From Candidatus Methanohalarchaeum thermophilum (GTDB lineage Archaea > Halobacteriota > Methanonatronarchaeia > Methanonatronarchaeales > Methanonatronarchaeaceae): a stretch of 64,000 nucleotides of DNA. The stretch's first letter is position 1. Each line of letters opens with the position of its first letter. Under the pieces are notes generated by a model, which did not search any database, was not told the origin of the DNA, and saw nothing but the letters and a program-made list of their open reading frames with translations. A program made the position numbers and the translations under genes. The DNA lies in assembly GCA_001914405.1 (NCBI GenBank), contig MSDW01000001.1, forward strand, positions 1-64,000, in the 5' to 3' direction. Positions 26,392-35,768 of the stretch are shown piece by piece.

Positions 26392-27077
26392 ATAAATAGA
26401 GCTGAGAAGATAACTGAAAACACCCCGGTTAGGAATATTCCATCAAAGGTTCCTGCTCCCCCTATACTTATCATTGAAACTCTTAGTTTCTTTATTTTGT
26501 TTAGATTTAGTATGTCTGCTCCTATTAGGACTCCTAGTACGCCTGAAAAGAAAGAGATTTTAGCTAAGTTAATAAATGGTAGGTTAAATAGAATCAGGGA
26601 AAACATTGAAGCTAAGACTGCTGTGAGTGGAGGAATGATCATTGGCATTGATATTCCTGCTCCTTCTACTAATCTTGCTCCCTTCTTTGAAACAAACACC
26701 ACTATTAATGTTGCAACCATTGTTGCATAGATCTCTTCTATGGGAATTGTCAAAAGCAGGTAAAATGACAGTAAAGTAGGAATAATTGCTCCACCTAGAT
26801 TAAGACTAACAGTTATATACTTACTTTCCCTAAATAACTGATCAGGGAACTTAAAACCAAAAACGTCTCTTTCAGGCATTGCAACTGTTTCTTTTTTCTC
26901 TAATTTAAATATTGGTATATTGACGGCGCTACCAATTAATATCAACATGTATATAAGTAATGTCATAAAAGGTGAAAAGCCAAGGATACTTCCCACAGAT
27001 AAAACCAAGTAGGCCATTAAAAAAGGTATAACGAAGAAGATTAATAACAGTGGAAGCGCTAATGGAAGAAAAAACAT
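26388..27077 (-). CDS. DUF1614 family membrane protein
   Basis: The product of about 229 residues is mostly hydrophobic, with roughly seven membrane helices. The segments AVNIPIF, the loop around [38 protein letters not shown] and [15 protein letters not shown] are typical of the DUF1614 family found in archaea, function unknown. I prefer ATG 27077 over a TTG at 27089. It overlaps the phosphoglycolate phosphatase gene end to end by four bases. Confidence 0.8.
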   Translation of the reverse strand: MFFLPLALPLLLIFFVIPFLMAYLVLSVGSILGFSPFMTLLIYMLILIGSAVNIPIFKLEKKETVAMPERDVFGFKFPDQLFRESKYITVSLNLGGAIIPTLLSFYLLLTIPIEEIYATMVATLIVVFVSKKGARLVEGAGISMPMIIPPLTAVLASMFSLILFNLPFINLAKISFFSGVLGVLIGADILNLNKIKKLRVSMISIGGAGTFDGIFLTGVFSVIFSALFI

Positions 27078-27136
27078 ACTCCTTCTCAAAACTTATCACC
27101 AAACTAAATATGTTAATTTAAACTCATTCATTCTAT

Positions 27137-27817
27137 ATGAAGATTGCCCTAATCTCTGATATACACGGAAACTACCCTGCTTTAGAGGCCGTACTTGAAA
27201 AAATTGACCGTGATATTGATATATTTTGTGCTGGAGATGTAGTAGGTTACAATCCATTTCCAAACAAAGTGGTTAGAAAACTGAAGGAAAGAGAGGTTAG
27301 TTGCGTCTTAGGAAACCACGATAACGCTCTTCTAAGCAATGATACCTCTTGGTTTAATCCAGTTGCCGCGGAGGCTATTAACTGGACCTTAAGTAACCTA
27401 GGCGAAAAAGAGAAAGAATACATCAAGGAACTACCCAACTTTCGTAAGGTAGATCTAGATGGATTCAAGATCTACGTAACCCATGGAAGCCCTCATTCTA
27501 TCAGAGAATATGTTATGCCAAGCACCCCTCATTTAAAGCTAAAAGGAATGATCGATGAAGTAGGTGCCGATTTACTTGTTTTAGGTCATACACATATTCC
27601 TATGGATAAAGAATTTGAAAATGGTAGAATAGTTAATCCAGGGTCTGTTGGCCAACCTAGAGATGGTGATCACAGAGCTTCATTCGCCACATTCGACACT
27701 AAAGAAAATGAGTTATCTATGCATAGAGTTGAATATGACATAGATATGGTTAATTCGAAAATAAAAGAAGTGGGATTACCTGAGAACTTGGGTGAAAGAC
27801 TTTACCTAGGTAGATAA
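27137..27817 (+). CDS. Metallophosphoesterase (YfcE-like)
   Basis: The 226-residue calcineurin-like phosphoesterase has ligand motifs ALISDIHGNYPALEAVL (DxH), CAGDVVGYNPFP (GDxxGxxP), VLGNHDNA (GNHD), THGSP and VLGHTHIPMD (GHTH), then VNPGSVGQPRDGD. All metal ligands are present. Members act on phosphodiesters or phosphoproteins, and the substrate cannot be read from sequence. It is divergent from the DUF1614 gene. Confidence 0.88.
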   Translation: MKIALISDIHGNYPALEAVLEKIDRDIDIFCAGDVVGYNPFPNKVVRKLKEREVSCVLGNHDNALLSNDTSWFNPVAAEAINWTLSNLGEKEKEYIKELPNFRKVDLDGFKIYVTHGSPHSIREYVMPSTPHLKLKGMIDEVGADLLVLGHTHIPMDKEFENGRIVNPGSVGQPRDGDHRASFATFDTKENELSMHRVEYDIDMVNSKIKEVGLPENLGERLYLGR

Positions 27818-27831
27818 TCCTCTTTTCCTCA

Positions 27832-28071
27832 TTAGGATAAATCAACTACTACCATGTCTTTAATTGCTTGAACTGTCTTAAATGGAATCATACAGTATCC
27901 TTCTTCCATCTTCATCTCTGAAGTATCAACATTTTCATTTGGATCCACGACTAGGTTTTTGAGTTGTCCTGTTCTTAAATCTGCGGTTATATTATATATT
28001 GTTCCTAATTCATCTCCATCTGATGTCACTATTTTTTTATCCGATAACTTTGTTGCGGGTATTTCCACCAT
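27832..28071 (-). CDS. PRC-barrel domain protein
   Basis: The 79-residue protein is entirely one PRC-barrel (LSDKKIVTSDGDELGTIYNI, then TGQLKNLVVDP). Small PRC-barrel proteins are common in archaea and are thought to bind RNA or the division machinery; CdpB-type proteins belong to this family. It is encoded nine bases after the cdc48 stop codon on the same strand, probably co-transcribed. GAGGTAAAAAT is the ribosome site. Confidence 0.85.
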   Translation of the reverse strand: MVEIPATKLSDKKIVTSDGDELGTIYNITADLRTGQLKNLVVDPNENVDTSEMKMEEGYCMIPFKTVQAIKDMVVVDLS

Positions 28072-28080
28072 ATTTTTACC

Positions 28081-30303
28081 TCAACGATATCCTACTATAT
28101 TTTCTTCCCCTCTTGTATCAGGGCTGCCCTTTAGTTTTTCTTCCATTTGTTCATAATATTTTTTCGTCTCGGTATCGGCTGTTGGGTAAACTTCTTTCAT
28201 TGCCTCTTTGAAATGTCTTCTTTTTACTTCTTTGGCATCTGGGTTTTTTCTTAAGGCAAATATCGCAGCTTCTCGGCACAATGCTTCTATATCGGAGCCT
28301 ACATAACCTTCAAGGTTTAATGCTAGTTCTCTTAAGTCAACATCGCTTGCTAGCGGCATGTCTCTTGTGTGTATATCCAATATCTTTTCTCTGGCTTTTT
28401 GGTCTGGTATTGGGATGTATACTCTTCTATCAAATCTTCCTGGTCTTAATAGTGCTGGATCTACTATATCAGGTCGGTTAGTTGCTCCTATAACTACTAT
28501 GTCTTCCAGTGACTCTATACCATCCATTTCCGTGAGTATTTGATTTAATACTCTTTCAGTAACCTGTCTTCCTTCAGTAGCTCTTTTAGGTGCTAGTGAA
28601 TCTATTTCATCGAAGAATATTATTGTTGGAGCTGTTTGTCGGGCCTTGCTAAATACCTTTCTGACTCCTTTTTCAGATTCTCCTACCCATTTGCTCAAAA
28701 GTTCTGGTCCCTTTACCGAGATGAAGTTTGCGTCGCTTTCATTTGCAACTGCTCTAGCTATAAGTGTTTTACCTGTTCCTGGTGCTCCAAACAAGAGTAA
28801 GCCTTTCGGAGATTTAACACCCATTCTATCAAATGCCTCTGGTTTCTTTAGCGGCCATTCGATAGCTTCCTTTATTTCTCGTTTTGCTTTGCTTAGTCCT
28901 CCTACATCACTCCATGTTGCGTCAGGAACTTCAAGTAATACTTCTCTTAATGTAGATGGCTCTATTTCTCTTATTGCTTCCTTGAAGTCATTATGGCTTA
29001 CTTCCATCTTTTCAAGTACTTCTTGCGGAACTGATTCTTCTTCTAAGTTAATTTCAGGTATATATCGTCTTAGAGCCTTCATTGCTGCTTCCTTAGATAA
29101 TGCTTCTATATCTGCTCCCACATATCCATGAGTTAGATCTGCATAGCCTTCTAAATCAGTTCCCTCTGCCAAGGGCATTCCTCTAGTATGTATCTGTAGT
29201 ATCTCTTTTCTTCCGTTTCTATCAGGAACTCCTATTTCTATTTCTCTATCAAATCTACCTGGTCTTCTTAGTGCAGGATCAACTGCATTTATTCTATTTG
29301 TTGCTCCTATTACCACTACTTCTCCTCTTTCTTCCAGACCATCCATTAGGGAAAGTAACTGGGCTACGACTCGTCTTTCTACTTCTCCTCCAACCTCTTC
29401 TCTTTTAGGTGCTATTGAATCCAGTTCATCTATGAATATTATTGATGGAGAGTCCTCTGAGGCATCCTTAAAGTACTCTCTTAGCTGCTGTTCGCTCTCT
29501 CCATAGTATTTGCTCATTATTTCAGGGCCATTTATTGAAATGAAGTTCGCTTCACTCTCATTGGCCACTGCTTTAGCTATTAAAGTCTTTCCAGTACCTG
29601 GAGGACCATGTAATAAAACTCCTTTAGGTGGCTCTATTCCTAGTCTCTTAAATACCTCTGGATGTCTTAATGGAAGCTCGATCATCTCTCTAACTTTCTG
29701 GACTTCTTTTTTAAGTCCTCCTACATCCTCGTAGGTTACTCCCGTTTGCGTTAGATCTTGGAATTCTTTTAATGGTTCTTTCCGTAATTCTATCTCTGTA
29801 TCTTCCGTTATTTCCAAGTTCTCTCCAGATGGTTCAGCTGAGACAGCTACCAGAGGCATAAGGTTACCAGATTCGTTGAAGAAGGATTTATTCATTGGGG
29901 CTTTTATCGGTACAATATCCTCTTCACGGAAAACTCTATTCAATAACTGTCTTCTAAAGTAATTTTTCAAGTCTCCCTTTATCTTAATTGATTTTTTCTT
30001 TTTTGGAGGAGCTAAAACAACTTTTTCAGCTTCCTTGACCTCTGTTTTTCTAATAGTAATATTTTCTCCAATATTTACTTCCGCGTTTCTCCTAGTAAAT
30101 CCATCTATTCTAACTATTCCTTTCCCCCAGTCCTTACTATCTGCTCTCCAGACCTTGGCCAGGGTTAAGTCATCTCCTTCTAGTTCAACATAATCTCCAG
30201 GAGAAACTTGCAATTCTACTAGGGTATCAGGATCCAGCCTAGCTGTTCCCTTTCCATTATCACTTGGGTAGGCTTTTTCTACCCTTAACTGTAATTCAAC
30301 CAT
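28081..30303 (-). CDS. cdc48: Cdc48/VAT-type AAA+ unfoldase
   Basis: The 740-residue protein has the N-terminal double-psi barrel and clam domain (about 1-185), then two AAA+ modules with Walker A GPPGTGKT (about 230) and GAPGTGKT (about 505), Walker [15 protein letters not shown] and [14 protein letters not shown], and arginine fingers in [12 protein letters not shown] and [12 protein letters not shown]. The tail ends in a degenerate HbYX-like GYR. It unfolds proteins for the proteasome. The ATG at 30303 is preferred to a TTG two codons upstream. Confidence 0.95.
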   Translation of the reverse strand: MVELQLRVEKAYPSDNGKGTARLDPDTLVELQVSPGDYVELEGDDLTLAKVWRADSKDWGKGIVRIDGFTRRNAEVNIGENITIRKTEVKEAEKVVLAPPKKKKSIKIKGDLKNYFRRQLLNRVFREEDIVPIKAPMNKSFFNESGNLMPLVAVSAEPSGENLEITEDTEIELRKEPLKEFQDLTQTGVTYEDVGGLKKEVQKVREMIELPLRHPEVFKRLGIEPPKGVLLHGPPGTGKTLIAKAVANESEANFISINGPEIMSKYYGESEQQLREYFKDASEDSPSIIFIDELDSIAPKREEVGGEVERRVVAQLLSLMDGLEERGEVVVIGATNRINAVDPALRRPGRFDREIEIGVPDRNGRKEILQIHTRGMPLAEGTDLEGYADLTHGYVGADIEALSKEAAMKALRRYIPEINLEEESVPQEVLEKMEVSHNDFKEAIREIEPSTLREVLLEVPDATWSDVGGLSKAKREIKEAIEWPLKKPEAFDRMGVKSPKGLLLFGAPGTGKTLIARAVANESDANFISVKGPELLSKWVGESEKGVRKVFSKARQTAPTIIFFDEIDSLAPKRATEGRQVTERVLNQILTEMDGIESLEDIVVIGATNRPDIVDPALLRPGRFDRRVYIPIPDQKAREKILDIHTRDMPLASDVDLRELALNLEGYVGSDIEALCREAAIFALRKNPDAKEVKRRHFKEAMKEVYPTADTETKKYYEQMEEKLKGSPDTRGEENIVGYR

Positions 30304-30455
30304 AAACAATAGTAAATTAAGAGTAATTAAAACATTAACCTTTCCCGTAAATATTACTTATTTCAAAAAAACCCGAGGAAAACCTCCACATCCCAAAGAA
30401 ATAATTATTTTACCTTAAAAGAATCAATTTACTCTTTGCTTGGTGTGTTTTAATT

Positions 30456-31643
30456 ATGGATGTTGCCGTTTTTGATCCAAAAACAGGTGCAGCTGGGGAT
30501 ATGATCATCTCAGCTTTAATAGATGCTGGAGCAAGTGAAGAAAAAGTTCTAGAATCGATGAATAAGGCAACAGAGAAATTTGGAGAAGTCGAAATAAAAT
30601 CAGGCAAAGTTTCCGAAAACTCTATCAATGTTCACTCAATTGATGTAATCTCTAGAGAAGAAAAACATATGAGCCACAAGGAGATCATAGACATATTAGA
30701 CAATTCAAATTTAAGTAAAGAGATAATATCGTTATCTAAAGAAGTTTTTAGTTCTATTAATAGGGCAGAAGAAAATGTTCATGGAGAAACACATGGATTC
30801 CATGAAGTAGGTCAATTAGATGCGATTGCAGATGTAGTTGGAGCATGTAAAGCCTATTATAACTTAGATTTAGACAAAAAAAAGGTTTACTGCACTCCTA
30901 TAGATGTCGGTAAGGGCTTAATTAAGATTAGTCACGGTTCTTTTAATGTTCCTGCTCCAGCTGTCCAGGAAATCTTGAATTCTAGTAAATTACAGTGGTT
31001 CCAAAACAAAATAGAGGGAGAATTATTAACTCCAACTGGAGCAGCTATTCTTTCTAATTTTGTAGACAAATCAGTTAGCGAGATACCATTGTTCATCTCC
31101 GATAGAGTAGGAAGAGGAAAAGGGGATAGGGATCTTGGGGATATCTCAAACACACTTACTGTTTATCTAGGTGAGGCTGAATTAGATCTTATCGAGGAGA
31201 GAGTTGGATTGATTGAAGTTGTTGTCGATGATGTTGACGGAGAAGTTATAGGATACAGTATTGATAAACTAATGGAAGAAGGAGCTCACGATGTAAGCGT
31301 AGTTCCTACAACAATGAAGAAAGGTAGAACAGGTAACTTGATTAGAGTTATCTGTGGCAGGGATAAAATCCATTCAATTTCAAAGACCCTATGCAATGAG
31401 CTAGGAACTCTTGGAGTCATGATTTCTTCTGTTAGACATCGATTAATAGCTAAGAGAGAAATTAAAGAAATAGAGATATTTAACTCAGAGGTCAAGGTCA
31501 AATTAGGTTACTTCAAAGATGGTGAGTTATTTGATATCTCGGCAGAATACGATGACTGCAAAAAAATCGCCCAGGATAGTGATGTGTCTCTTAGAAAAGT
31601 GAAAAAATTAGTTGAAGAAAAGGCAAGAGAGGAGTTTAGTTGA
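30456..31643 (+). CDS. larC: LarC-type nickel-pincer cofactor metal insertase
   Basis: The 395-residue protein starts DPKTGAAGDMIISALIDAG, with HGETHGFHEVGQLDAIADVVG and the ISHGSFNVPAPAVQEIL segment typical of LarC (DUF111), which inserts nickel into the pyridinium bis-thiocarboxylate cofactor. The usual His-rich linker between the two domains is short. LarB and LarE are not in the window, so the client here is unknown. radB overlaps its stop by four bases (TTGA). Confidence 0.88.
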   Translation: MDVAVFDPKTGAAGDMIISALIDAGASEEKVLESMNKATEKFGEVEIKSGKVSENSINVHSIDVISREEKHMSHKEIIDILDNSNLSKEIISLSKEVFSSINRAEENVHGETHGFHEVGQLDAIADVVGACKAYYNLDLDKKKVYCTPIDVGKGLIKISHGSFNVPAPAVQEILNSSKLQWFQNKIEGELLTPTGAAILSNFVDKSVSEIPLFISDRVGRGKGDRDLGDISNTLTVYLGEAELDLIEERVGLIEVVVDDVDGEVIGYSIDKLMEEGAHDVSVVPTTMKKGRTGNLIRVICGRDKIHSISKTLCNELGTLGVMISSVRHRLIAKREIKEIEIFNSEVKVKLGYFKDGELFDISAEYDDCKKIAQDSDVSLRKVKKLVEEKAREEFS

Positions 31644-32305
31644 ATTTATCCTTTGGGTGCAGTGAATTAGATCAATTAATAGAGAAATGTGGTCCCGGGG
31701 ATATAACCCAGTTATTTGGAAAAAAAGACATAGATAAGTCTATTTTATGTATTCAAGCAGCTGTAAATTGCTTAAAGGATGATAATAGATGTATCTATAT
31801 CGCTACAGGAAAGTTTCCTACTACGCGTTTTAAGCAGTTTGCTGGAGAAGATGCTAGTGATTTAGCTCCTAGGTTACTGGTTTCAGAGCCTAAAAATTTC
31901 GATGAACATAAATCAGCTATTAAAAAGGTTGCTGAAGTTTCAGATTTAGAAAGTATTAACTTAGTTATTATTGATTCCCCCACTGATTTCTACAGCGCCT
32001 TAGGTGATGTTGAAAGAGCAATAACTTTAAAAAAACTGTTGTCTAAGCAATTGGCCTATCTAATAGGGTTAGGCAGAAGATATGGTTTCTCAATTTTGAT
32101 CACAAATAGGGTTTACGAAGATGATATAAGTGGAGAAAAGAATATTAGAGGCGGTAAGATGCTATTAGATCTCTCTAGATATGTAGTTGAGGTAAAAAAA
32201 GAAGGAAAGAGATTCCGGAGAGCTATTTTACGAAAAGGAGAAAGTAACCTAGAAGGAAAAAAGATTGATTTTTATCTTAACGATGGAGAAATCTACTGTC
32301 CATGA
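31640..32305 (+). CDS. radB: RadB recombinase paralogue with degenerate Walker A
   Basis: The 221-residue single-core-domain RecA family protein lacks the N-terminal domain of RadA, as in RadB. The N-terminus reads FGCSELDQLIEKCGPGDITQLFG. The P-loop position is GKKDIDKS, lacking the invariant glycine before Lys (normally GxxGxGK[ST]). Walker B is LVIIDSPTDF. It is translationally coupled to larC by a TTGA overlap. ATP binding may be weak. Its stop codon lies at the edge of a transposon end repeat. Confidence 0.82.
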   Translation: MNLSFGCSELDQLIEKCGPGDITQLFGKKDIDKSILCIQAAVNCLKDDNRCIYIATGKFPTTRFKQFAGEDASDLAPRLLVSEPKNFDEHKSAIKKVAEVSDLESINLVIIDSPTDFYSALGDVERAITLKKLLSKQLAYLIGLGRRYGFSILITNRVYEDDISGEKNIRGGKMLLDLSRYVVEVKKEGKRFRRAILRKGESNLEGKKIDFYLNDGEIYCP

Positions 32306-32361
32306 GATAACCCCTACCTAATCAAGAATTAGGAAGAGGTCTTCTCAACTATTTTGATAAT
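32304..32361 (-). repeat. IS605-type end palindrome between radB and rnhB
   Basis: GAGATAACCCCTACCTAATC, an inner AAGAATTAGGAAG and CTTCTCAACTATTTTGATAA match the family consensus. The copy sits between two convergent genes; it supplies the surroundings of the radB stop and the last codons and stop of rnhB. Confidence 0.7.
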
Positions 32362-32983
32362 TTTTCTCTAGGTTTCCTTTTCTAACGAAATAAGGTAGTT
32401 CTTTTTCTTTAAACTTATTTAAAAATTTCCTAGTTTCCTTGTCACTACCGTTACCGCTTCCAAATACATCTCCGTGAATGTTTCTAAGCCTGTCTAGTTC
32501 TCTTTGTTGATAGTACTTAGCAACGATCGCAGCAGCGCAAACTATATTCCATTTTTTTTCTGCTTCGTGAGCTACATTCAGCTTTATTTCCTTGCTCTGC
32601 CCATTAAGTCCTTCTCTTATCTTTCTTTTCAGCATCTTTGCCCGAGGATAGTAGCAATCTAGATAAAGGAAAGAAGGAGATACAGAGTTTAATAAAGAAA
32701 TAATTGCTTCGTCTTGGATATTTTGCGGTGTTTTTCCTTTTTTTGTTAAACTCTCCAGTTCTGAAGGAGAGATAACTATAACGCCTGTTTCGACATATCG
32801 CGATATCTTACTATAATCTTTACTTATCTTGGTTTTATTGAGTTTCTTGGGATCCCTAAGATCTAAGGATTTTATATCTTTTAGCTGGGATGAATCAGCT
32901 TTTACATATCCTATAACAAGAGGGCCTACAACTTCTCCTACACCTACTTCGTCTATCCCTACAGAGATTTTTTCCATTTCCAT
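32345..32983 (-). CDS. rnhB: Ribonuclease HII
   Basis: The 212-residue RNase HII has the metal-binding pair in [17 protein letters not shown] (D10, E11), a third Asp in FLYLDCYYP and further catalytic-region [21 protein letters not shown]. It removes RNA from RNA-DNA hybrids. The usual DEAGRGP is DEVGVGE here, a mild variant. The last residues (KNYQNS) are encoded inside a transposon end repeat. The first two Met-Glu codons are alternative starts. Confidence 0.9.
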   Translation of the reverse strand: MEMEKISVGIDEVGVGEVVGPLVIGYVKADSSQLKDIKSLDLRDPKKLNKTKISKDYSKISRYVETGVIVISPSELESLTKKGKTPQNIQDEAIISLLNSVSPSFLYLDCYYPRAKMLKRKIREGLNGQSKEIKLNVAHEAEKKWNIVCAAAIVAKYYQQRELDRLRNIHGDVFGSGNGSDKETRKFLNKFKEKELPYFVRKGNLEKNYQNS

Positions 32984-33156
32984 TTCTAAGTTATTTTTAG
33001 TTACAAAAAAAGTTAATGGGATACTACATTTATTTTGCTGGCCAAAAAATAAAAACCCTCTTATCTACCTAATATCTAGTTGAAGAAAGACCATAGAAAT
33101 CGTTAAATTAAGAAAAACCAAAATTTAAGGATCTAATAGATATCAAAAAGCTTGCT

Positions 33157-34137
33157 TTAAACTAGGTTTTCTAGTCCTTCTTCTTCAATTATCTTAGTAG
33201 CCCTGTCCTTTTCTTGGTTAGTTAGCCTTCTATCGATCTCTGGATAGCTCTTTGCTTTGTATTCTGGCCTATATTGGAACATTAGATTAAATCTCACATC
33301 TTTTCCTAATTCCTGTGCACACCATTCTGCTATTGGCTGAGTACAGCATTCTAGGTGATTTGGTAAAACCAGGTGTCTCAATAATATATCTGCTTGTTTT
33401 TTTGATTCTTTTAGATTACTTTTTAATGTCTCGAAATAGTTATCTATACTGGAAAGTTTTTTAGCGCACTCATCGTTTCCATATCGGAAGTCAGCTAGAT
33501 AAAGGTCTACTACCCCGTTAAGTAATTTCATCGATTGCTTCGTCATATACATGTTTGAATTCCAGATTATGGGTATTTCCGCTTCGAATTTGCTAAGTGT
33601 TTTTAGTATAATAGGTAGGTTAGGAAGTGGGTCTCCTCCAACAAAGTTTACATTTTTAGCTCCCTCTAATTTTTTTCTTACTATTTTTTTAGCCATTTTT
33701 TCGGGATGAACTGGATCCCCCTTTCTTTTTTTCTGTGATATCTCCCAATTTTGGCAGTAAACACAGTCAAACGTGCATCCTGTGAAAAATATTGTATAAG
33801 ATGGAACTAATTCAGGTTCTTCTCCACGATGTAAGAAATCTGAAGAAAATCTGGATACAGCTGTTGTATCACAGAGACCTTTTTGTTTTTCTCCCCTATT
33901 TACTCCACATCTGTTTTCGCATAATTGACAATTTTCTATAACCTTTTCCGCTATTCTCGCCTTTAGATCTAGTAATGAAGTTGATCCAGGTTCTTTATTC
34001 TCGTGATACTTCCAGAGAGTATCTAAATCAGCCTCTAGATCTGCTTCTACTTTCTTATTTTTTGTTTCTAGGTAATTGGGGTTCTTTTCATTTTTGAGTA
34101 TATCATAATAGTGGTCTAAGTTCTTCATTCTTATCAC
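33157..34137 (-). CDS. PflX-like radical SAM protein (COG1313)
   Basis: The 326-residue protein has a first Cys cluster CQLCENRCGVNR (about 73-84) and a radical-SAM motif GCTFDCVYCQNW (CxxxCxxC, about 118-129), followed by NFVGGDPLPNLP and IPIIWNSNMYMT. It belongs to the pyruvate-formate-lyase-activating-enzyme-like family often called PflX. The substrate is unknown in archaea. It stands alone, with its own start after TTTGTAGAATC. ATG 34137 and ATG 34128 are both possible starts. Confidence 0.82.
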   Translation of the reverse strand: MIRMKNLDHYYDILKNEKNPNYLETKNKKVEADLEADLDTLWKYHENKEPGSTSLLDLKARIAEKVIENCQLCENRCGVNRGEKQKGLCDTTAVSRFSSDFLHRGEEPELVPSYTIFFTGCTFDCVYCQNWEISQKKRKGDPVHPEKMAKKIVRKKLEGAKNVNFVGGDPLPNLPIILKTLSKFEAEIPIIWNSNMYMTKQSMKLLNGVVDLYLADFRYGNDECAKKLSSIDNYFETLKSNLKESKKQADILLRHLVLPNHLECCTQPIAEWCAQELGKDVRFNLMFQYRPEYKAKSYPEIDRRLTNQEKDRATKIIEEEGLENLV

Positions 34138-34216
34138 ATGAAGGTATAGAATACATAGTTTTTGTAGAATCTATATATAAGCATTTATTTTACAATATAA
34201 AATTTCATTAAGTTTT

Positions 34217-34277
34217 TTATCTTAGTGGTTGAGAAGACCCCTTTCTAAAATCTCTGATTAAGGAGGGGTAGTTGACC
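34217..34277 (+). repeat. IS605-type end palindrome
   Basis: TTATCTTAGTGGTTGAGAAG followed by CCCCTTTCTAAAATCTCTGA and AGGAGGGG matches the left-end family in plus orientation. No right end follows. It is a solitary copy between the PflX-like gene and tldE. Confidence 0.65.
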
Positions 34278-34451
34278 TATTCAGTGACTAATCTAGGTTA
34301 TATTCATTTTATTTATTCTAGTAATAGGTTCTTATTTTTTTGTTGGTTAAGATTTTTCCTTCACGGATATATGGATTTAAGTTCGTTAATTAGCATTTTA
34401 TTCGTTTTAAATGTTTTTTTCTTTGTGTTATCTTATCTTTTTTTGTATTGC

Positions 34452-35768
34452 TTAGGAACTTGATATATTTAGTTTGGTTTTTATCGGTGGTGTTATTATG
34501 TTTCTGACTTTTCTGGTTTTTTCTCCTATTCCTTTGATATTTTTTAGTAGTTGGAATATGTTTCCTGATATCATTATATCTGAGATTGGTTCAGTTATTT
34601 CTTTATTTTTTAATCGGTAGGCGTTTTTTATTCCTACTGAGAAATCTCCTGAAACTGGGTTTGCTGTGTGTGCTCCTAGTATAGATCGAATGTAGAGTAT
34701 GTCTTCTTCGATTAGTTCTTCTTTTTTCATTACCGGTTTTATTTTGAGGTTTCGGGGTGATATCTGAGGTAGGTTTCCGTATCCATTTCGTGTAGCGTTT
34801 GATGTACTTTTTTTGTTTTCTCTTAGAGCAGTTTTTTGGTCGTAAAATAGGTTTTTTAGGACGCCGTCTTTTACTATTTCATTTTTTCTGGATGGTATGC
34901 CTTCATCGTCTGATTTTTTGGAGTTTAATCCTTCTTCCATTGTTTGATCATCTATCATTTCGTAGTATTCTGGGGCTATTTTTTTATTCATTAATTCTTG
35001 GGCTTTTGATCGTCCTCTTTGTACTTCTTCTGCACTTAAGGAGGGTACTAATGTGTATTTAAGTATTGATGCGAAAGCTAGAGGCCCTAGTATGATTTCT
35101 TTTTCTCCTCCTTTCATTGATTTTTTTCCTAGTGAGTTTTCTGCATAGTATGCAGCCTTTTCTCCTATATCTTTGAAGTCAATGTCTTTTTGTCTGGATG
35201 CTTCAAACTCGTATGCTGATCCTTGTTCTTTCGTTGATTTAGATATAACCTCTATGTTGGCTGAGTACATTGTTTCTTTTTCGCTGATGTCTATTCCGTT
35301 CGAGTTAATTATCTTAGTTTCTGATTCCATTGTTGAAACGGATCCTGATGCTGGAAAGGTGTTCTTCGTTTTAGATGCATTTATCATCTCTTTGGAGGAT
35401 TTAATAAGATCTTGTGGCTCTAACTTAGTTAGGTCAGTATCATAGATTCCTTTGACTTCCGGATATTCTCCGGGTTCCGGTAGGTTTTTCATTTCTATGT
35501 TACTTGATCTAGTGAAATTTATTGCATCATTTATCCTTTCTTCTACTTTTGAAGAATTAGATGTGCTTGAGAAACCTACTTTCTGGTTTTTTATTACTCT
35601 AATGCCCACTCCTTCGTTTTGTGTGAACTTATTGTATTTAATGTCGTCTTTTTCTATTTCAGTTTCCATTCCTTGAGTTTTCTTGTAGTATACTTCTGCT
35701 TGATCTGCTCCTTTTTTTAGGCAATTATCTAGAATGTTTTTTGGTTCAAAAATCGGATCCACCTCCAA
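34452..35768 (-). CDS. tldE: TldE/PmbA-type metalloprotease partner
   Basis: The 438-residue TldD/PmbA family protein lacks the HExxxH zinc motif found in its neighbour, as expected of the TldE (PmbA) subunit. N-terminal ADQAEVYYKKTQGMETEIEKDD and C-terminal GAHTANPVSGDFSVGIKNAY are family signatures. TldD-TldE form a heterodimeric protease that trims modified peptides. It overlaps tldD by 23 nt. Confidence 0.9.
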   Translation of the reverse strand: MEVDPIFEPKNILDNCLKKGADQAEVYYKKTQGMETEIEKDDIKYNKFTQNEGVGIRVIKNQKVGFSSTSNSSKVEERINDAINFTRSSNIEMKNLPEPGEYPEVKGIYDTDLTKLEPQDLIKSSKEMINASKTKNTFPASGSVSTMESETKIINSNGIDISEKETMYSANIEVISKSTKEQGSAYEFEASRQKDIDFKDIGEKAAYYAENSLGKKSMKGGEKEIILGPLAFASILKYTLVPSLSAEEVQRGRSKAQELMNKKIAPEYYEMIDDQTMEEGLNSKKSDDEGIPSRKNEIVKDGVLKNLFYDQKTALRENKKSTSNATRNGYGNLPQISPRNLKIKPVMKKEELIEEDILYIRSILGAHTANPVSGDFSVGIKNAYRLKNKEITEPISDIMISGNIFQLLKNIKGIGEKTRKVRNIITPPIKTKLNISSS

